Shown in pieces: positions 62,591-64,000 of a DNA stretch of 64,000 nt. The DNA is from Amorphochlora amoebiformis (Eukaryota > Cercozoa > Chlorarachniophyceae). Position 1 is the stretch's first letter; each line of letters opens with the position of its first letter. The notes beneath the pieces were generated by a model, which worked only from the letters and a program-made list of their open reading frames with translations, searched no databases and was not told where the DNA came from. The stretch is from NCBI GenBank assembly GCA_054601695.1, contig BAAHQB010000012.1, positions 1 through 64,000 on the forward strand, given 5' to 3'. Position numbers and translations under genes: made by a program.

Positions 62591-63521
62591 CATGTACATA
62601 TATATGTACATAACTTTTTTTTTTTATACATACATACATATATATATGTATATATATATGTATATTTATATATATATATATATACCTATATATATATATA
62701 TATATGTGTGTGTGTATGTTGGTATATTATATAATATTATAAAGACCAATACACACATCAGGGATCCTGGATTTCAGATAAAAAGAACGGATACGGTGAA
62801 ATGACATGGGCCACAGTCGACCAGTGGTACTGAAATAACAAACACCTTGCATTACTCTTTCTTCTCTCTTTCTTCCCTCTTTCTTCCCTCTTTCTTCCCT
62901 CTTTCTTCCCTCTTTCTTCCCTCTTTTTTCCCTCTTTCTTCCCTCTTTCTTCCCTCTTACGTTAACACATGCCAGGTATAAGGGCGAGTGGGTCTCAGAT
63001 CATCCGAGTGGACACGGAGAATACACGTGGGGGCGAAGCGATGCCAATGGCGCCGCAAGCAAGAGGGTCAGCTACAAGCGATCCGTTACGCACTATCAGG
63101 TGTGAGCAGTGAGAGTGAGCGAGGGTATATGTCTATGTATGTACTGACTCTTCTTTGCTGTTTCAGAGAAATAACTCGTATTTGGGGAGCATGAAGTATG
63201 GTATGCGAGACGGTCAAGGGACTTTCTATTACGCTACTGGGGACGTCTATCATGTCATATTCAAATTTTGAGAAAAAAATGAATACCTTTTTCAGAAGGA
63301 TTATGTACTTTCGGAAAGAAAAACGGGGAAAGTAGAGTTTTTGAGTCTGATTTGAGTATGTTCAGGGCGGGTGGAAGCGAAATATGCGCGAGGGGAAAGG
63401 GTAATGGGTGACACATCATCATCTTTCACATGTGTAAATATATGTATGTACTCATATGTACATATATATATATATATATATATTTGTGTATATATGCCTA
63501 TATATATATATGCATACATAC

Positions 63522-63583
<62 letters not shown>

Positions 63584-63695
63584 TATTCAAATATACATTA
63601 TTATACGGAAATATATTCATATGTATAATATATAGTATGACATGTTAATGTATATTTACAGATATATATGTCACACACACCCACACACACACACC

Positions 63696-63755
<60 letters not shown>

Positions 63756-63812
63756 TGCTCAGATGCCTGGTCGACGAGAATGGAAATGTATTTCGGGGCG
63801 AATACAAATACG
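59766..63812 (+). CDS. RSPH10B: Radial spoke head protein 10 homologue B, MORN-repeat protein, 3' partial
   Basis: Component of the axonemal radial spoke head, which regulates dynein in motile cilia. Exons: 59766-59975, 60363-60436, 60972-61112, 61771-61894, 62285-62389, 62762-62826, 62976-63099, 63167-63253, 63366-63400, 63763-63812, continuing past the window. All joins keep frame. After a 70-residue acidic leader ([15 protein letters not shown]), MORN repeats run on: [163 protein letters not shown]. The insert after GEYTWGR (about 18 residues) and the following YYATGDVY match RSPH10B more than other MORN proteins. The start ATG has a good context (CAAATGGCT). Introns are TA-rich. Confidence 0.92.
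62854..62960. repeat. 11-bp TTTCTTCCCTC tandem repeat in an RSPH10B intron
   Basis: About nine nearly perfect copies of TTTCTTCCCTC (one with TTTTTT) lie shortly upstream of the acceptor GCCAG of exon 62976-63099. The repeat forms an extended polypyrimidine tract. Confidence 0.9.
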
Positions 63813-63862
63813 GTACATACATACACATACGAAAATATACATGTAATATGAATATGTTTTCA

Positions 63863-63905
<43 letters not shown>

Positions 63906-63907
63906 TG

Positions 63908-63954
<47 letters not shown>

Positions 63955-64000
63955 GTATATGTATATATATATATGTATATATGTGTATATGTTTATATTT
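63813..64000. repeat. TA-rich intron of RSPH10B running off the window
   Basis: The donor GTACAT at 63813 opens an intron of TA microsatellite that is not closed within the window. Confidence 0.85.

Overview
The window is nuclear DNA of a flagellated unicellular eukaryote, lineage not resolved. The evidence is spliceosomal genes with many small exons and GT-AG or GC-AG introns, a eukaryotic-type 5S rRNA gene, a radial-spoke (axoneme) gene, an organelle-targeted pantothenate gene, and large amounts of TTAGGG-type telomeric repeat inside introns. Most of the sequence is intron. Introns are filled with (TA)n and related microsatellites, 0.5-1 kb GA or CT tracts, minisatellites or telomeric repeats. 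Almost every long open frame reading YIYIYI, ERERER, SLSLSL, GLGLGL or TLTLTL is a translated repeat. The real genes appear only after joining short exons by splice phase and family similarity.

Layout. (1) 266-29919, + strand: an ecdysoneless (ECD/SGT1-like) homologue spread over about 30 short exons, cut at its 5' end by the window edge. (2) 30542-42334, - strand, convergent with ECD: a complete zinc-dependent cinnamyl-alcohol-dehydrogenase-type NADP(H) alcohol dehydrogenase in 22 exons (348 codons including stop). Its introns carry most of the telomeric repeats and a dispersed cassette. (3) 42855 to about 47750, + strand, divergent from the dehydrogenase: an AlkB-like 2-oxoglutarate/Fe(II) dioxygenase with an N-terminal RanBP2-like zinc finger; its 3' end is uncertain. 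(4) 48166-48284, - strand: a full-length 5S rRNA gene with a T13 terminator. (5) 48.3-52.2 kb: mostly unassigned, with one clear - strand terminal coding exon (48865-49029), a weaker one, and about 1 kb of complex sequence without an assignable gene. (6) 52218-59494, - strand: a complete panB gene (ketopantoate hydroxymethyltransferase) in 17 exons (374 codons including stop) with a putative mitochondrial presequence. (7) 59766 to beyond the window end, + strand: RSPH10B, a MORN-repeat radial spoke head protein, head to head with panB across 271 bp.

The genes do not form a pathway: they are a cell-cycle/splicing factor, a reductase, a nucleic-acid or protein demethylase-like enzyme, vitamin B5 synthesis, the translation apparatus and the axoneme. 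What unites the window is intron architecture. Splice sites sit directly in microsatellites. C-rich telomeric repeats lie in the sense strand of introns, where they supply tandem CTAAC branch-point-like motifs. A dispersed telomere-linked cassette occurs in at least 16 copies. At least four introns begin AAG|GCA. Partial copies of exons ('exon echoes') lie in neighbouring introns.
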